NCBI RefSeq assembly: GCF_036373705.1
Contig: NC_089864.1
Span: forward strand, 13,922,001 to 13,986,000
Length of the DNA: 64,000 nt
Origin: Amia ocellicauda
Taxonomy: Eukaryota > Chordata > Actinopteri > Amiiformes > Amiidae
Reading direction: 5' to 3'
Shown: in pieces, positions 38,191 to 51,190 of the stretch
Numbering within the stretch: position 1 is the stretch's first letter
Layout of the letters: each line of letters begins with the position of its first letter
The notes under the pieces: generated by a model
Databases searched by the model: none
Told to the model about the DNA's origin: nothing
What the model saw: only the letters and a program-made list of their open reading frames with translations
Program-made: the position numbers and the translations under genes

Positions 38191-41100
38191 GCTATTTCTT
38201 TATTGAGTAAGTTCTATAACACGTCTCCACAGGTACTGCCATGCTCCCGGTTGTAGCGTTCCCATTTGAGGATTTCTACATTGACACACATCACATTATG
38301 CACACTCTTGCCAAGAGGGACCAGCAGATTTTCTTCTACATCGGCCTCCTGGCAGCCTCTCTGGGCATCGGTGGCATCCGGGCCATCCTCTGCCCACTGA
38401 GTGCCTACAGCCTGCAGGACTACGACCAGCATGAGCTTCTGTCTTTCTTCAACTGGTCAGTCAGCTGCTCGACAACCCACTCATTTGCCCAGGAGTCACA
38501 TGTTAGAGACGTCACATTTCATCTTCCAGCTTGTCTAACACACGTTGCAGGCTAATTTATTTACAACCATAACCTTACTTTCAGTCATTATCTACATACA
38601 TCAGAAGTACAGGACGCTATATGTTCAGCATAGTTTTGATGCATCTTTTTGGTTACTTGCACTATCTACCTTTCATCAGCTCCTCACTGTAAAAGGACAC
38701 ACTTTCACATGTTCCCTAACAGGTGTTGATTTACATGCAGAACACAGAAAGAGAAAACACACAAATATGTGAAACTACGTGGAGATTAAAGTCTACAGAA
38801 ATAACGTAAAATCAGAGAATATTTACTATTTTGTCCTAGATTATAAAGTAAAACCTGGAAAAGGAATCCTGTGCCCATGCATATTTTAATGGGCTCAAAT
38901 AAAAGAGCACGATACAAATACCTTGTTTAGTTATTTCTAAATGATGCACTATGGATGAATTCCACTACCTTCATGACCATCTTAATTTTGACTTTCTACG
39001 AGTACTATGGCAACTGCCTAATTCGAGACGTTGTTTGATATTTACCCATATTCATGTCTTGCAGGTTCTACTGGCTGGTGAATCTGAACTCAGCCATAGT
39101 GTTTGTGGGCATATCTTATATACAGCAATCCGTGGCAAAGAATCTCGGCTTCCTGATTCCTTTCACCTCAGTTCTACTGGCTCTGATTGCCATCCACATG
39201 GTGCGCAGTAATCTCACTTTCCGGCCAAAGAAAGGTAAGGAACATGTACGCAGATTTAGCCGGGCCCACGTAAATCTGAGTACATACAGTAGTACTGTAT
39301 TTATCACTATTACATGTACACAATAATTACAATTCTAAACCAAAAGTTAAGAAGATTGTAAAGGTAGTTCATGTCGATGTTTACACTTGAACAGTTCTGG
39401 AATCCCCTGCCTTGTCTTATGAATGAGAACATGCAGCATTGTTTCAAATTACCGAGTGATTGGTCATCTGCAGGAGGTTCCTTACTGACCACTTTCGGCG
39501 TCTTCCTGAACTCACTGAAAATGTGCTGCGTCAGGTATCGTTACCTAAGTGGTGGCGTAACCAACTGGCTGGACCAGGCCAAGGAGAACAACGGAGGACG
39601 TTACAGGGAGGCTCATGTGGAAAACGTCAAAATCCTGGTGAAGCTCTTCCCTCTGTTTGCCCTGCAGCTTCTGTACCGAGCTTGTATCACCCAGGTACGA
39701 TACACTGAAAAATTACATTCTGTGGGGGAAACATGAATCTGATGGCTGGTTTCACAGACCTTGATTAGCACTTGTCTATATGACATTACCAGCTCTATAA
39801 GTACTAGTTTATATACTGTACTATTCCTCCATATGACTGTTTCTTATTTATATATTGTTTTCATATCCTTGTAAAGAACTCTTAATTATCGTTTCTGTTT
39901 TGACTATTAATATCATGACCTATTTCCGAAAATGCAACTCTAGCACAGACTTCCCAAATGTGAAGAAATGAGGTGGGAACGTATGTCAGTGCAGCGCAGG
40001 CTCCAGGGCAACATTTCACCAATATTTCACCGCGCTAATCAGCCTAAACCACCACAATTCCTAACTGTTACCTTAGGGGAGTATTTGCAAAATCTCCAAG
40101 TCTTGAAATAGTCACTCAACACAACGAGATAACAAGCTAACCAGACACAACGTTTGCCTACTCTCTTGCATATGGATAGGTTTGTGAACAACACGAAGCA
40201 TTCTGAGCCGATGTAATTATTTTACAACTGCAGAGAACATCTGTGAAGCCATGCACTCATTCCACTTTGATTTCCATTATTTTAGATCATTATTACAATC
40301 ATTACTTTTATGGAAGCCCATTTGCATCTAATTTTATTTCTAAATTTGTAGATTCCTTCGGGCTATTACATACAAACCATGAACTCCAACCTGAATTTAA
40401 ATGGGTTTCTTCTGCCTATTGCTGCAATGAATGTGGTCAGCATCCTGCCGCTGCTAGTGCTGGCCCCGGCGCTGGAGTGCATTACTGCGTGCTCAGTGGC
40501 CTTGCACAGGGGCACTGTGTCTCCCACCACGCTGATAGGTAAGTGGAACAGTGTGTTGGTGCTGTTCCTATGCAATATACTTTTTTTGTAATAAATGAAT
40601 GTTTTCTCATATCAAAGGAATTATTTACCTTTATTGATTCATACCTTCTCAAGTTACCTCATTGTCACCATAGGCTCTATTTGTTTTACCTTGTTCCACT
40701 TGTTCACGTCTACTATTTAAAATCACCCATACGTTCATATTCTGCTAAGCTTTAGAGCTTCGGTGTTTAAATGATTTAATTTAGTCTTCCATTTCTGAGC
40801 TACTTATATTAGTTACAGACAACATTACAGAGAAGATCCACTGAAGTCAATTTTAAAGCTTGGATCCCTCTACTGGAGGATATGAAGAACAAATAAGAAT
40901 GTTCCCTTCAGTTGTCCACGGTTGAGGTTTTACATCATAGCAAATATTGGATGTCCATTCCAATACTTATTATTGAATTTAATGGGAATAAGACACATAT
41001 GTGCATTATTACATACTTACCTTTCAGTTATTTAGTGGATTGTGTCCATCCATACTGGAGTTAATTTAAACTGTCCTCCTGAAAAAAGTAATATTTAATT

Positions 41101-44100
41101 ATTTAAATTAACAGTATGCTTGTTGCTGAAACGTTTTGTACATTATTAAATGGGTATAGTTACCCAAAATCCTATGAGTCCAGGTTTTCAAGGCTACTAA
41201 TCTGTGAGAGCAGTAGCCATAAGCATTGCATTGTAAGAAATTGCAAATCTTGAAACAAATGGGGTTGTTATTGTTTTTTAGCAGTATCCTGAAGAAATCT
41301 GTGGTCTAATTTAAGATCACATTTTACAATGACATCTAACTTTAAGGTTTTTTCTCTAGCTGACCAACTGTGTTCACACTCGGGATGTGTCTAGACATGC
41401 AATATACAGTAATTGGTCTATTGCCTGTGAGGTTTCAAAGTAAGTATCTCTAGGTATATTGAAAAACAGATCATTTCAAATTGAATGTCCTACCTATGGG
41501 TTCTCAGCTGTTCTGGCTAGAGTGGGATATTGAAGAGGCTGCAATCCTGTGTGAAACAATCCTCTGTCTTCCTCAGTTGCTGGTCACCTGTGTGCCGCGG
41601 TCTCGGCTATGGTTGCTGGGCTGTCAGAGCTTAACAGGAAAGGATACCCCAGCATGGAGCAGGCTCTTTCGGGAAAAGTACTGCATATCTCATCGATGGC
41701 ATGTTTCCAGTTGGCTCCTCAATATATTCTACTTGGAGTGGCAGAAGCCTTGGTCACCCCAGCCTGTAAGAACGACTGTATTTTGCACTGTTATTTTGTT
41801 AACATTTTGTTTATTTTTTCACCCCTTTATGTGATGTATGTATGGATATATGTATCAGGTACATTAGTTTGAACTGTGTAAGTATATGTTAAAGTAAAGT
41901 TTTGTATTTGTGTTTTGATTTGTTTCGTGGAATATATATACCTTCAGTGATTTTTTAAATATTTGTCCACAACAGAAAATCTGTGGCCTGGTCTATATAT
42001 ATACTGTCAATATATAAATGTATTGGTGTTTTGTATAATTCAATATTATAGAAGGTGAGTGAATTTATGTCCATGCCTGTACCTTACCTTACCTGTACTA
42101 TACTTCTCACAGTAGGCACACAGTAAGTTCATGTATTTGTTATACATTCATGTAAAAAAATATTATAAATGATTTAAATTCTCATTCTATATTTATTATG
42201 CCTGCAATAATGTATAGCAAAGTGCAGATAACCTGATATAATCCTAAATACAAGTGTAAGAACCAATTAGAACTGGTCTTTCTTGTGTAGGCAGACATTT
42301 TGGAAATATTTTTAGTCAATTAAGTCATTGAAAAAAGGGAACAAAGTAGCAGTGAAGGTCAAGGGGCTTGGTGGTTTGTTTAGCTTCAGTTATGTCATAA
42401 TGTGACATACAAAAAATCATTATTTGACAAGCTTTATGTTGTTAAAGTTGTGTATTTGTGTACTCAGGTGGAAATAACCAGTTTCCTGAAGACGGTTGGA
42501 GATGATACCTGCATGTAATGTTGTGCCATGAGATGCGGATAGCAAGTGGATGAGTTCGTATTTGCTATAGCCTCAGGCGACAAAGCTACTGGGAGAGTTT
42601 CCCCCCGGAGAATTTCCTGTGAACTTCTTACAAATTCCTCCTTTTCACAGGCTCACTCATATCCTACCGCCTGGCTCCTAGCAGTGTTCGAGGGATCTCC
42701 ATGCACTTCCTCACTCTTTCCTATGGAGGCGGCTGCTTTCTTGGGGCATTCATTATTCAGCTGGTGTATCTGTTCTCGGGAGGTAGGCCTCTACCGAAGT
42801 TCAAAATATCACACTTCCAAAGTCTTTGTTTGCTCTCTTCCCCTCCCTGGGCCACTGCTGGAAAAGCAAACATGTTCAAAGTTGGTCCTACCTTAGTTAG
42901 TAAAGTAAACTACTGGCCTTTTAGCTGGGTTTATCAAAAATGGATGACAGCAGTAGCCACAGGTGGGTCACTAAAGAAAAACAAGAACACTGATACTTCA
43001 AAGTCTGCATGGCAGCTTCCTGCCTGCTAATGGAGAGAACCCAGCAGAGAGCACACATCCACAGAGGATACCAAAGGGTCTCTCTCGAGGGCAAAAGAAC
43101 AATAAGGGAGGAGAGGTGGGCGTTACAGTATTGCTCATCTATTTCAGATGATAAGCCCAACATGAGGAGATTCACAAGGGCTTTTACTCCAAAGTGACCC
43201 TTATTGCACTGGCCGTCATTGTGGGGACAACTGGAAAACATTATACAAATGATTAAAAGATCGATCAGCATAAACTGATTTACACTAAATATTTTTACTT
43301 GCTCAGAACACAGTGGAAATAAAAGACATCACACTATACTTGTATTACAAGCATTCACCCTTGTTACATTTAAACACACTGATTATTAAATCTCACCGCG
43401 TTAGTCATGTATCTCCCTCTATGTCTGTCAATCATCACCTACACTGCATACATGCTGTCTGTACTTGTGCTAATTATAGAACATTTTTAATGGGGATAAG
43501 ATTTTTCAACACGACGATGACCCTAAACACACAGTCAGACTAAACCACAATGATGCAAATCAGATTTCAGTACAGCACCTCTTGAAAATGGTGTGTTGGT
43601 CTCCTGCCCTTAGCTTCATGTAACAGGATCAGATTGACAAAGTAAATACAAAGTACCTAATTGCTTTAGTACACCAAACTATTACAGAGGCATGTGTACT
43701 AAGATAAGGTAGTGTTTCCAACAGACACATGGTACTTAAAAAGCAGATGGAACAAATGTTGCAAAGTTACACCAATGCAAACTTTGACCCAAAGCAAATT
43801 AAAAATGCAGTACTAGTAATAGGGTTTTTTCAGTAGTTAGACAAATGACGGATCCATCAGCCAGAAAGCCATTAACTATTGAAATTTGTTGCTGGCAGTT
43901 GGGTCAATGTTTTTTCTTTTGGCCCAGGAGGATAAAGTTGCTGATATTGCCAAGAAGAGGGGAGATTAAAAAATCTCCCCTATCAACAACAACAAACAAA
44001 CAACTATCTGAATCTTCACAGGAATGTTTTTAATCTTAAGAAGTCAAACACAGGAGATGTTGTACATGTATGATGTGAAACAAGAGGCTGTTTTCTCGTT

Positions 44101-45174
44101 GCAGGTAATTGCTTTCCAAACAGTTTGAGTGATGGCTGCTTGGAAAGGTTTTTCTTTCTGCTCGCGTCCTTAATGGCCATTAATGCAGTCATTTTCTGGA
44201 AGATTTCAAACAGGTAAAATAACCTCTCGGTATGATTGTGCTGTATTCAGAGCTGCAGATTGCTCGCCTTCTGACTGAAAGGGAAACAGATTTTAATTGA
44301 CCTCGATGTCAGCAGATATTTGACTTCATTATTTGACTTCTTTGCCAGCAACTCTTTGTCTCATTGATATGATCCATACATACTAATGCAATGCTATGGC
44401 TCTGATTCTTTATTTGTTTGTTTGTGAATTTGCCTTTGTTACGTTGTTCAATGTTTTGCCTTCAAACTTTATATTTAGTCAGGCTTAAATTTGCATTTTG
44501 AAACATGTCTTTCACTCTATTAACATATTGATTACATTCTGGTTGTGGCACAGAAAGTTAAAGAACATGACCCCTCTAAAAAGTAATATAGTGAGTGCAG
44601 AGGTGAATTGCCAGATTATATTTGTTTTGTGGATTTTTTTATTTGTTATTTGATATAAGAATTGATTTTATTTTTTTATTACCAGATGGCCTTATAGTAC
44701 AGCTTTGACCAGAGCTTTTATCTATCAGCAGGCTGTCTCACTTTACTGTTTGCCATACAGAAACAATACTTAAAGAAAAAAAATATTTGATTAATTAATT
44801 GATTAGCACCATTTATTTATTGTTCTTGCTTCATGTTATTTGTTGCACTTGAATTTACAGGATTTTATCATTTATCATTATTGAAATTATAATATCCCTT
44901 GAGTTGAAATCATAATCACAGAACACATTGCTTTTCAGATTAGTATTGTTTGAAAATGCAGTTAACAGATTTCTGCCCTTTGACAATTGGAGGATATTGA
45001 ATGCATGTATTTTCAATGTATTGTAGATACAGCAATCTCACTGAAGAACCCGGACAAGATATAAAAGGCAGCCTCCTTGCAGACAAACTCCAACAGCATA
45101 AAAGGTGCCTCAGGTTCTACGACAGTACTGCAGAATATTCATACAAGTTTGCTTCAATGGAGACAACTTTGTGA
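31040..45174 (+). CDS. SLC15A5: Solute carrier family 15 member 5 (nine coding exons)
   Basis: Exons 31040-31403, 38233-38455, 39065-39234, 39474-39694, 40352-40538, 41577-41765, 42651-42782, 44105-44213 and 45027-45174 join in phase to a 580-residue protein, the length of human SLC15A5. It belongs to the POT/PTR2 branch of the major facilitator superfamily, multi-pass transporters that couple proton entry to uptake of di-/tripeptides or related solutes; the substrate of SLC15A5 itself is not established. Seen: the POT motif [10 protein letters not shown] in TM1 (residues 51-60), then the TM2/TM3 run with LGRTK, and the PTR2-like [10 protein letters not shown] at the start of exon 3. Further TM segments lie in exons 5-8, and the C-terminus is FASMETTL. 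No frameshift or internal stop. Its position between MGST1 and DERA matches human, which favours this over SLC15A1-A4. Confidence 0.95.
33306..33377. repeat. (TA)n microsatellite, long
   Basis: About 36 TA units, nearly pure, in SLC15A5 intron 1. Together with the tract at 33433 it forms a pair of self-complementary arms separated by about 55 bp of unique DNA. Confidence 0.93.
33433..33467. repeat. (TA)n microsatellite
   Basis: About 17 TA units, the second of the pair in intron 1. Confidence 0.92.
34651..34716. mobile_element. Collapsed Tc1-type element: two terminal repeats fused
   Basis: ATACAGCTCTGGAAAA at the left is mirrored by TTTTCCAGAGCTGTAT at the right. The right arm continues as gtggtctcttattttt, which in reverse complement is the terminus of a common fish Tc1-like transposon (TACAGCTCTGGAAAAAA, then TAAGAGACCAC). 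The whole interior is gone, leaving 66 bp. A TA flanks each side. Confidence 0.6.
38139..38188 (+). repeat. (AAT)n microsatellite
   Basis: About 16 AAT units ending roughly 45 bp before SLC15A5 exon 2, close to where the branch point would lie. Confidence 0.92.
38233..38455 (+). CDS. SLC15A5: SLC15A5 coding exon 2
   Basis: 223 bp, acceptor CCACAG, donor AACTG|GTCAGT. Residues 122-195, starting [14 protein letters not shown], with a TM helix around [20 protein letters not shown]. Confidence 0.93.
39065..39234 (+). CDS. SLC15A5: SLC15A5 coding exon 3
   Basis: 170 bp, acceptor TTGCAG, donor AAAG|GTAAGG. It completes Trp196 and continues [20 protein letters not shown], the position of the second PTR2 signature, then another TM helix. 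Confidence 0.93.
39474..39694 (+). CDS. SLC15A5: SLC15A5 coding exon 4
   Basis: 221 bp, acceptor CTGCAG, donor CCAG|GTACGA, ending at a codon boundary. It carries the hydrophilic central loop between the two six-helix bundles and the start of TM7 ([19 protein letters not shown]). Confidence 0.92.
40352..40538 (+). CDS. SLC15A5: SLC15A5 coding exon 5
   Basis: 187 bp, acceptor TTTGTAG, donor ATAG|GTAAGT. It begins [20 protein letters not shown] and continues into the helix [19 protein letters not shown]. Confidence 0.93.
41577..41765 (+). CDS. SLC15A5: SLC15A5 coding exon 6
   Basis: 189 bp, acceptor TCCTCAG, donor GCCT|GTAAGA. It encodes [20 protein letters not shown], then a loop, then [20 protein letters not shown], which resembles the helix of POT transporters that usually ends with an 'xEVxxS' type motif. 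Confidence 0.93.
42651..42782 (+). CDS. SLC15A5: SLC15A5 coding exon 7
   Basis: 132 bp, acceptor TTCACAG, donor GGAG|GTAGGC. It encodes [20 protein letters not shown] and the following glycine-rich TM helix, a region well conserved in the family. Confidence 0.93.
43495..43620 (+). mobile_element. Tc1-like transposase fragment in SLC15A5 intron 7
   Basis: A short frame reading [11 protein letters not shown] in one phase and, in the next, a [14 protein letters not shown] peptide at about 43505-43535 matches the second catalytic-Asp motif of Tc1 transposases (FQHDNDPKH). A weaker WSP...L match follows about 80 bp later. It is too decayed to define ends. Confidence 0.45.
44105..44213 (+). CDS. 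SLC15A5: SLC15A5 coding exon 8
   Basis: 109 bp, acceptor TTGCAG, donor ACAG|GTAAAA. It encodes an extracellular loop and the last TM helix ([20 protein letters not shown]). Confidence 0.92.
45027..45174 (+). CDS. SLC15A5: SLC15A5 coding exon 9 (last)
   Basis: 148 bp, acceptor TTGTAG. It encodes the hydrophilic cytosolic C-terminus, which ends [10 protein letters not shown] before TGA at 45172-45174. Confidence 0.9.
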
Positions 45175-45363
45175 TGACAGTGGTTTAGACATTTGTAATG
45201 CTGGCATTACATATAAAGCCTATTCACTGTTAGCTTTGAATATATATGTTTACATAGTAGAGGTTAAATGTACATATATATCTATAGTGCTTTTCTGCGC
45301 TGTTTTATTCAAGGCATTGTACAGCATGTAAATATAATCAAAATGTATTTAAATAATTGTGGA

Positions 45364-45369
45364 AATAAA
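45364..45369 (+). terminator. SLC15A5: Probable polyadenylation signal of SLC15A5
   Basis: AATAAA about 190 nt after the SLC15A5 stop, in an AT-rich 3' UTR. Cleavage would be expected near 45385. Confidence 0.6.
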
Positions 45370-45585
45370 GTATGTTTGCCAAAGTAAAAAGAAGAGACAA
45401 TTGAATATATTGCTGGTGACATCTATGACAGCCACAAATGGCTCATTAGATTTGTATTTGTCTGTTTCTTGGTTTGCTGACTTAAGATACAGGGTACAAC
45501 AACACTAGTATGGTTTCATTGGAAAGTTTAAGGATGCATGAAAGTGCAAGAAAGCTTAACTCACATTACTGCTCAGTAGATATAC

Positions 45586-45591
<6 letters not shown>

Positions 45592-45664
<73 letters not shown>
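45592..45664. repeat. (TA)n microsatellite, long
   Basis: About 36 TA units just beyond the SLC15A5 3' end. Confidence 0.92.
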
Positions 45665-45666
<2 letters not shown>

Positions 45667-48600
45667 CTGTTTATTTCAAGCCTAGATTATGTTGTAAGGG
45701 TCTACATAATCATTACGTCTCCCTTTATTGATATATTCAGAATGCTTATAATGATCTTCCACATCATCACAAGACCAAGACCACACACCAAAGTAGAAGC
45801 TAAACAAAATAATAGACGTTGATTTGTTATCATTTATTTATGTTGTTTTGTTAGCTGACAGGCCCAGAATTGATAGCTGTCTGCCTGCTCATATAGTATA
45901 TTACAGGCCCTGTGGAATATTTTCAAATACTATATCAATTTCCTTTGTTAATTGTTTCCTTTGTTGTTTATAGTCCAAAGTGTATCACATAGGTTTATTG
46001 GCACATCTGTTCTGCATGAGCTAGAGCTACATTTTGTCATTGCAAAGCATAAAAGTAAAAGAAATAAAAATTATGATCCTTCCCCAAAAAAGTCTGGAAC
46101 TCTCACAGTAATACAAATAAAGAAGTGCTTTCTGTGAAGGATTGATATTCAGGCTAAAGTATGAAATATTTACTAGTTCAATATTTTATTAATTTTATTA
46201 GTCTTGACTTCTGTAACACCAATCTAAAGCAAGTTCTTTCCTTGTTTGTTTGTTGTTTGCTGAGAAATAACGTTACCTATTGAACCGGTGATGGGCAGAA
46301 GTCCTGTTCTGTGTTTGTGTTAACTGTTACTGAACAAATATATTTCAGATGAGGACAAATTCAAAGCAATTAAAGGTCATTTTTGTTCACGATTAATTTT
46401 ATTCAGGAATCAAAGATTGGTGTACTCATAGACATATTCCTTTAGAAGTTACACTGACTAGCAAGACAGGTGATGCTTGCTAGTTTTGATCTCTCAAACA
46501 TATATTCTTCACCACAAGGGAGTTCAGCTTCAAGGTCATTTCTCAAAGTCGGGTTCAGCCTGTAAAAGGTTTGTGTCTTGTCTTGGATGTTGGTCTCCCC
46601 TCTCTGTCCTGGTGAATGAAGCACAGTGCTCCTTATGATGTCAGACAAGCAGCAGTGATTTACGTGTACAGCCTTGAAAATATGCCGATTGTGTGCGTGT
46701 GTGTGTTTGTGTGTGCATGTGCGTGCTTTAATGACATTCCAAATAAATTAAACTTATTTTTTGGGGTAATGCACACCAAATTGTAACTCAGAATAAATAA
46801 CTTAATATCTAAAATGCTGTACCAGGTACTTAAACAGTATATGAAACAAATGACCAACTAAACTGGTTCCTGCACCTGTGACTACACCCTATCAATCAAT
46901 CAATCAATCTTTATTTAGTATATCGTCCTCCGCAGGGTAGGCACAGAGCAAATGGACAAATAAACAAAAATACTTCACGACTGTGAAGAGATATTTGGGG
47001 TTTAAGAAAGCAAAATATTTCAGTAAAAAAAAAGAACTGAATTAAATTTCTATTAATAATGGTTTGTCAAATAAACATAAAGCACTGTTTCTCATCCAGC
47101 AGCTTACAGGGGAAAAATGCATTAGCGACTGATATGATGAAACAAATCAATAACAGAAAGCACTATTCCATTACAGTTGACCAGCATGGTCACATTTAGG
47201 GTCATCAATCTCTTACATTAACATTTGCTTTATTATGCCACACACCTCATTACGACATGCAAAATACTTTGACTGGAAGAAAAATGTTCCAATGAAGGAG
47301 GGGTATATTTATGTACGCTGAGGGAGATTTATCAAAGTGTGTGTTAAAGCTGGAATAAATAAGCGTCTATACTGTACGAAGATAAATGTCCAGGAATGGA
47401 TTTGAATTTCTAACCAGCTTTGAACAATCATCCATATTTCAATATGGTCATCAGTTTACGAAAGTCTAAGTCAGGTTTTATAGAATAATGGTTTTCACTT
47501 GCCACAATGTAGTTTAAAAAATAAAATAAAATAATATGCATATATAGTTAGAAACAGGTGTAGAAAAAAATATAAGCTTAGGACTGCAAACCTTGTTAAT
47601 TTAAGAATTGACCAAAAGTAAGTAGTTAAGTTTTGATAGCCTTTGATACGTTTTGCACCTGCTGATTCCTTGTTTCATTCAGTACTAAAGCTGTGCCAGC
47701 CGATGGCAGAGGCAGGGCAAGATGTGACCACATTCATCATCTTCTGCCAGAGAACTAAAGTGAAATTAAAAACACTTTCCTTATTCCAGTGGCTCATTCA
47801 AGGGGTATGAATTTGCAAGTTGGGCAGCCTTGATTCCTCATGAGAGGATCATAGGACCAGTGCTTTATTCCGAATGTCTGCTCCATTGCATTTCAAAGAC
47901 TGTCGAGCTCCGCAGAGCTTATTGAAAGTGAATCTCAAAGACGCTGATGTTCAGCCTACAATAAATGCATGAAAGTTTTTCACCAAAGAAAATCTCCATT
48001 GTTGCTGGTCACATGTGTCAAACACAGTATGGTCTACTGACTATTACAGAAAGAAAGTAAAATGTTGCTATTCATGGAGAATCTGAGAGGGAAATGCATC
48101 AAAGGAGATTGTGACACAGCCGGGGGTTTCTCGGGTGTGTCAGGGAATCGTAAATGCGTATGTGTAGTCGTGAAAACAAAACAGGAGCCTTGAGAAAGGC
48201 TGTAAAAGAGAAAAAATTAAATAGCCCCGTGTAAGGTGCTGCCTATACTTGCTTATCCAAATCCTATCAGGCCACTAAATGGTTTCCCAGTCAAAAAAAC
48301 AGGGAAGAGTCTGTGTGAACCGTTTTTGGTGAGTTCCAGAGCCTTGGTCGTGATTCAGAAGTGGGGGTCATAGCTGTGATCTGAGGCCGAGAGGCTTGGT
48401 TCAACAGCCGCAACACGATCACTATCGCCAAGTGTTGGTCACTCTAGCATGCTGGAGGGAGCTCCAATGGTGGCAGAGCCCCTCGAAAATAACCCTCGAA
48501 GGTGGGTGTAGGACAATATGTCATTGTGAGGTTGTGAAGACCGATGTCACCAACTTGGGTTGACCCTGTCACCCGCCCCATGGCAGTTATTTTAAGTCCT

Positions 48601-50627
48601 ACAGGACCTGTTGGTAGTTAAAGCAGGCAGAGGGAGGGGTTGATTGATTGACAGCACACAGCAGCCTATATGCAGCTTTGCTATAAAATGATTAATTAAT
48701 TCCCAGTGCAACGTGCAATTACCCATCCCACTTTAGGTGATATTCACTTTTTCAGATAACCAGGGTTGCATTCGCACACTATCGTTATCATTCCATTCTG
48801 AAGGCGATTTTCCATGTCTCTTGCCTTAATTTCATTATTACTGACCTCTAACCTGATAATGTCTCTGGTAAGTGAGGGAAAAAAATCCAGAGGGAAAATC
48901 AATCTCCTGTCTTATTATGTTCCTCCCTTTATCAGCCTCAACACTTCCTTCAGATGCTCTTGATTTGCCCACCAACCATCTACATCACTTTATAAGTAGA
49001 GCTAATTTATCATGTGAAAGAAGAAAGAAAAAGAAAATACAGCATGAACAAAAAGAAACTATTGAGCGACATCATTAATTTTATGCTGATTTCGAGTACA
49101 GAGCACATGGCAAGGATTAAAGAATAGTACTCACGCATTAATTGACGGAAATATCACAGGCAAATTGAATCTATTCACAAAACATAATTTCTGTGATATG
49201 CAAACTTGGCTTGCTTTAATTAATTAAATATAGTTTTATAACATGCTGTTTTTTTAATACAAATCTTTGAAAGTGACATGAATACCCGAGGTTTTTGAAT
49301 TTAAGAAATCTCAGTTCATGCCTTTAACGAAGGGATCAGACGACAAACTTCAGTAAAAATCTTAATCACAGCAATACCCCTCCCTGCACATTTTTGCCAC
49401 TGTTGCACTCATATTCTGAAGCCCACATACCCCTTTGAAATAAAAGCCAATATTTTCTTTAATTACTGAGCATTTGAAGCAATGTGTGAGGAACGGCAAT
49501 TGCCAGTCTGGATAGTTGGATCCTAATCTTATAGTGCGTTGAAATAAAATATGATTCAAATATTAAACAAAGTTAATTCTGAAGATAAACAATATAATCA
49601 CATAAAAATAATAAAATTGATGTTTGAAATTCACCAGATACTACCAACTACCAACATTACTACCAACTACGGCAGAAGTTTCCATTATTTTCTATTTGCC
49701 ATAAACCTCTACGGAATTTAAAATAAAAATCTGATATGTGTTCATAACTGTTTAGACATTTACAATTGTTTCCAAATTACTTGTCAGACCAGCTCAACTT
49801 TGCTGTGCTACTGGTAACATGTATACTAATGATGACTAAACCAACACCCTCACCTGGTTAGTCCAGCAGGATTAAAAACAAACCCCTTAAAAGAGCCAGT
49901 GAGGTGATGACCTCCACACCTAGAAAGGAGATGGACCAGGAAACTTACTTCAGGAATCAATAATTAGGGAGTGTTCAATTCAATTAATCAATTAATGTGT
50001 TGTCAATTAGTGCTCCATATGTTGAATTCAAAAAGTGTGATATTGCTCCTCTGCTGAACATATCAGGAACTGAGAGGCCACTTAATTAGATACCACAAAA
50101 CAATAACACATGCAGATCTATGAAAATAACACCATCATACTGATGTCCTCAATAAAATATTCTCAATATGCTATATATAGATTTAGATAGAGATTTAGAT
50201 AAACACACACACACGCTATTTGATTTATAGTTTAATAAGGCTTTAAGAAGACACAGCACTCTCCACTGTGCTCTGGGGAAGCAAAACGAGTAAATTCCCA
50301 AGAAGGCATGAATGATTTTATGAAGAAAAGGGTTCTCCATCCAGAGAAGTGTAGCTGGGCCAAGGATCTTTGGTTTTCCCCTCAGGTCCCTCTGCTGCTT
50401 TGATTCAGTAGGGAATCCAAGTGCATAGTGCTGTAGGGTGCTTTGATCCGCCAGAAAAATCAATTCAGTTTCTTCTATTTACTTTGCCTTCTGTGCCTGA
50501 TGGATCTGACAGTATGTCTTCCTCAGGGTCAGTGGGGAGATAGTGTACAGCAAGATTTATCAAGAACTTTATAGCAAGGCCTAACTTCAACCACAGCCTT
50601 CAGGACCATTTTTTTGTTTGTTTGTTT

Positions 50628-50629
<2 letters not shown>
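45665..50629. other. Intergenic spacer between SLC15A5 and DERA, left part
   Basis: No supported gene. (ATCA)n at 46888-46907 followed by 'ctttatttagtatatcgtcc' resembles a fish repeat tail. 47640-48100 has evenly mixed composition with short TAAT-type motifs and might be conserved noncoding DNA. A GC-richer patch at 48340-48600 is unclassified. Confidence 0.5.

Positions 50630-50702
<73 letters not shown>
50630..50702 (+). repeat. (ATA)n microsatellite, long
   Basis: About 24 trinucleotide units, nearly pure. Confidence 0.93.
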
Positions 50703-50981
50703 GCCAGCATACAATCACGCACTCATTAAAATGAAGAACTAACTTAATTTTGTCGCTTTTATGCTACTTGTGGTACCTTCCAAAACATTTGGTCAAAGTG
50801 CCTTTCTTGATTTGTAAATTTATTTGGGAAGGCAGCAGTAGTCTGACGGACCAGGAGGGTAGCAGCTCCACTGGGGAATTCATCCTCCAAACTTGACCTT
50901 TTCTTATTGGGCATTCCAGATGATGGTGCCGAGGAGAGGGATGAACCTTTAGTCTAAAATCTCCTGGTGTGCCCTAAAAGA

Positions 50982-51190
50982 AGCTTTTATGACCTGGGGA
51001 CACAAATGGAAATTGGGCTTCAAGGCATTCAAAATGGAAAACAGGTGACACTTCTTCACACAGAGAGGCGTCACAATCTGGAACAAACTCCACAGCGATG
51101 AGGTAGATCCTTGGATCACTTAGTTATTAATGGACACCAAACGAGCACGATGGGTCGAATGGCCTCCTCTCGATCTTTGGTTTAAACGCA
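50982..51190 (+). mobile_element. LINE-type 3' fragment (CR1/L2-like)
   Basis: Contains 'cttttatgacctggggacac', 'acacttcttcacacagagag', 'atctggaacaaactcc' and 'gatgggtcgaatggcctcct', phrases I recognise from an abundant non-LTR element 3' end in fish and amphibian genomes. One frame reads TIWNKL, reminiscent of the last conserved peptide of CR1-type ORF2. It is truncated and broken by stops. Family assignment is from memory. Confidence 0.5.

Larger units (their letters stand above)
31404..38232 (+). other. SLC15A5: SLC15A5 intron 1
   Basis: The largest intron, 6.8 kb, AT-rich. It contains two long TA tracts, a collapsed Tc1-type inverted repeat at 34.65 kb and an (AAT)n tract just before exon 2. 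The 124-codon minus-strand open frame at 34760-35134 shows no recognisable domain. Confidence 0.85.

Noticed and set aside
42546..42896. Longer open frames running across SLC15A5 exon 7 in other phases or into introns
   Set aside because: Only the splice-bounded 42651-42782 segment continues the transporter; the rest is intron read-through.
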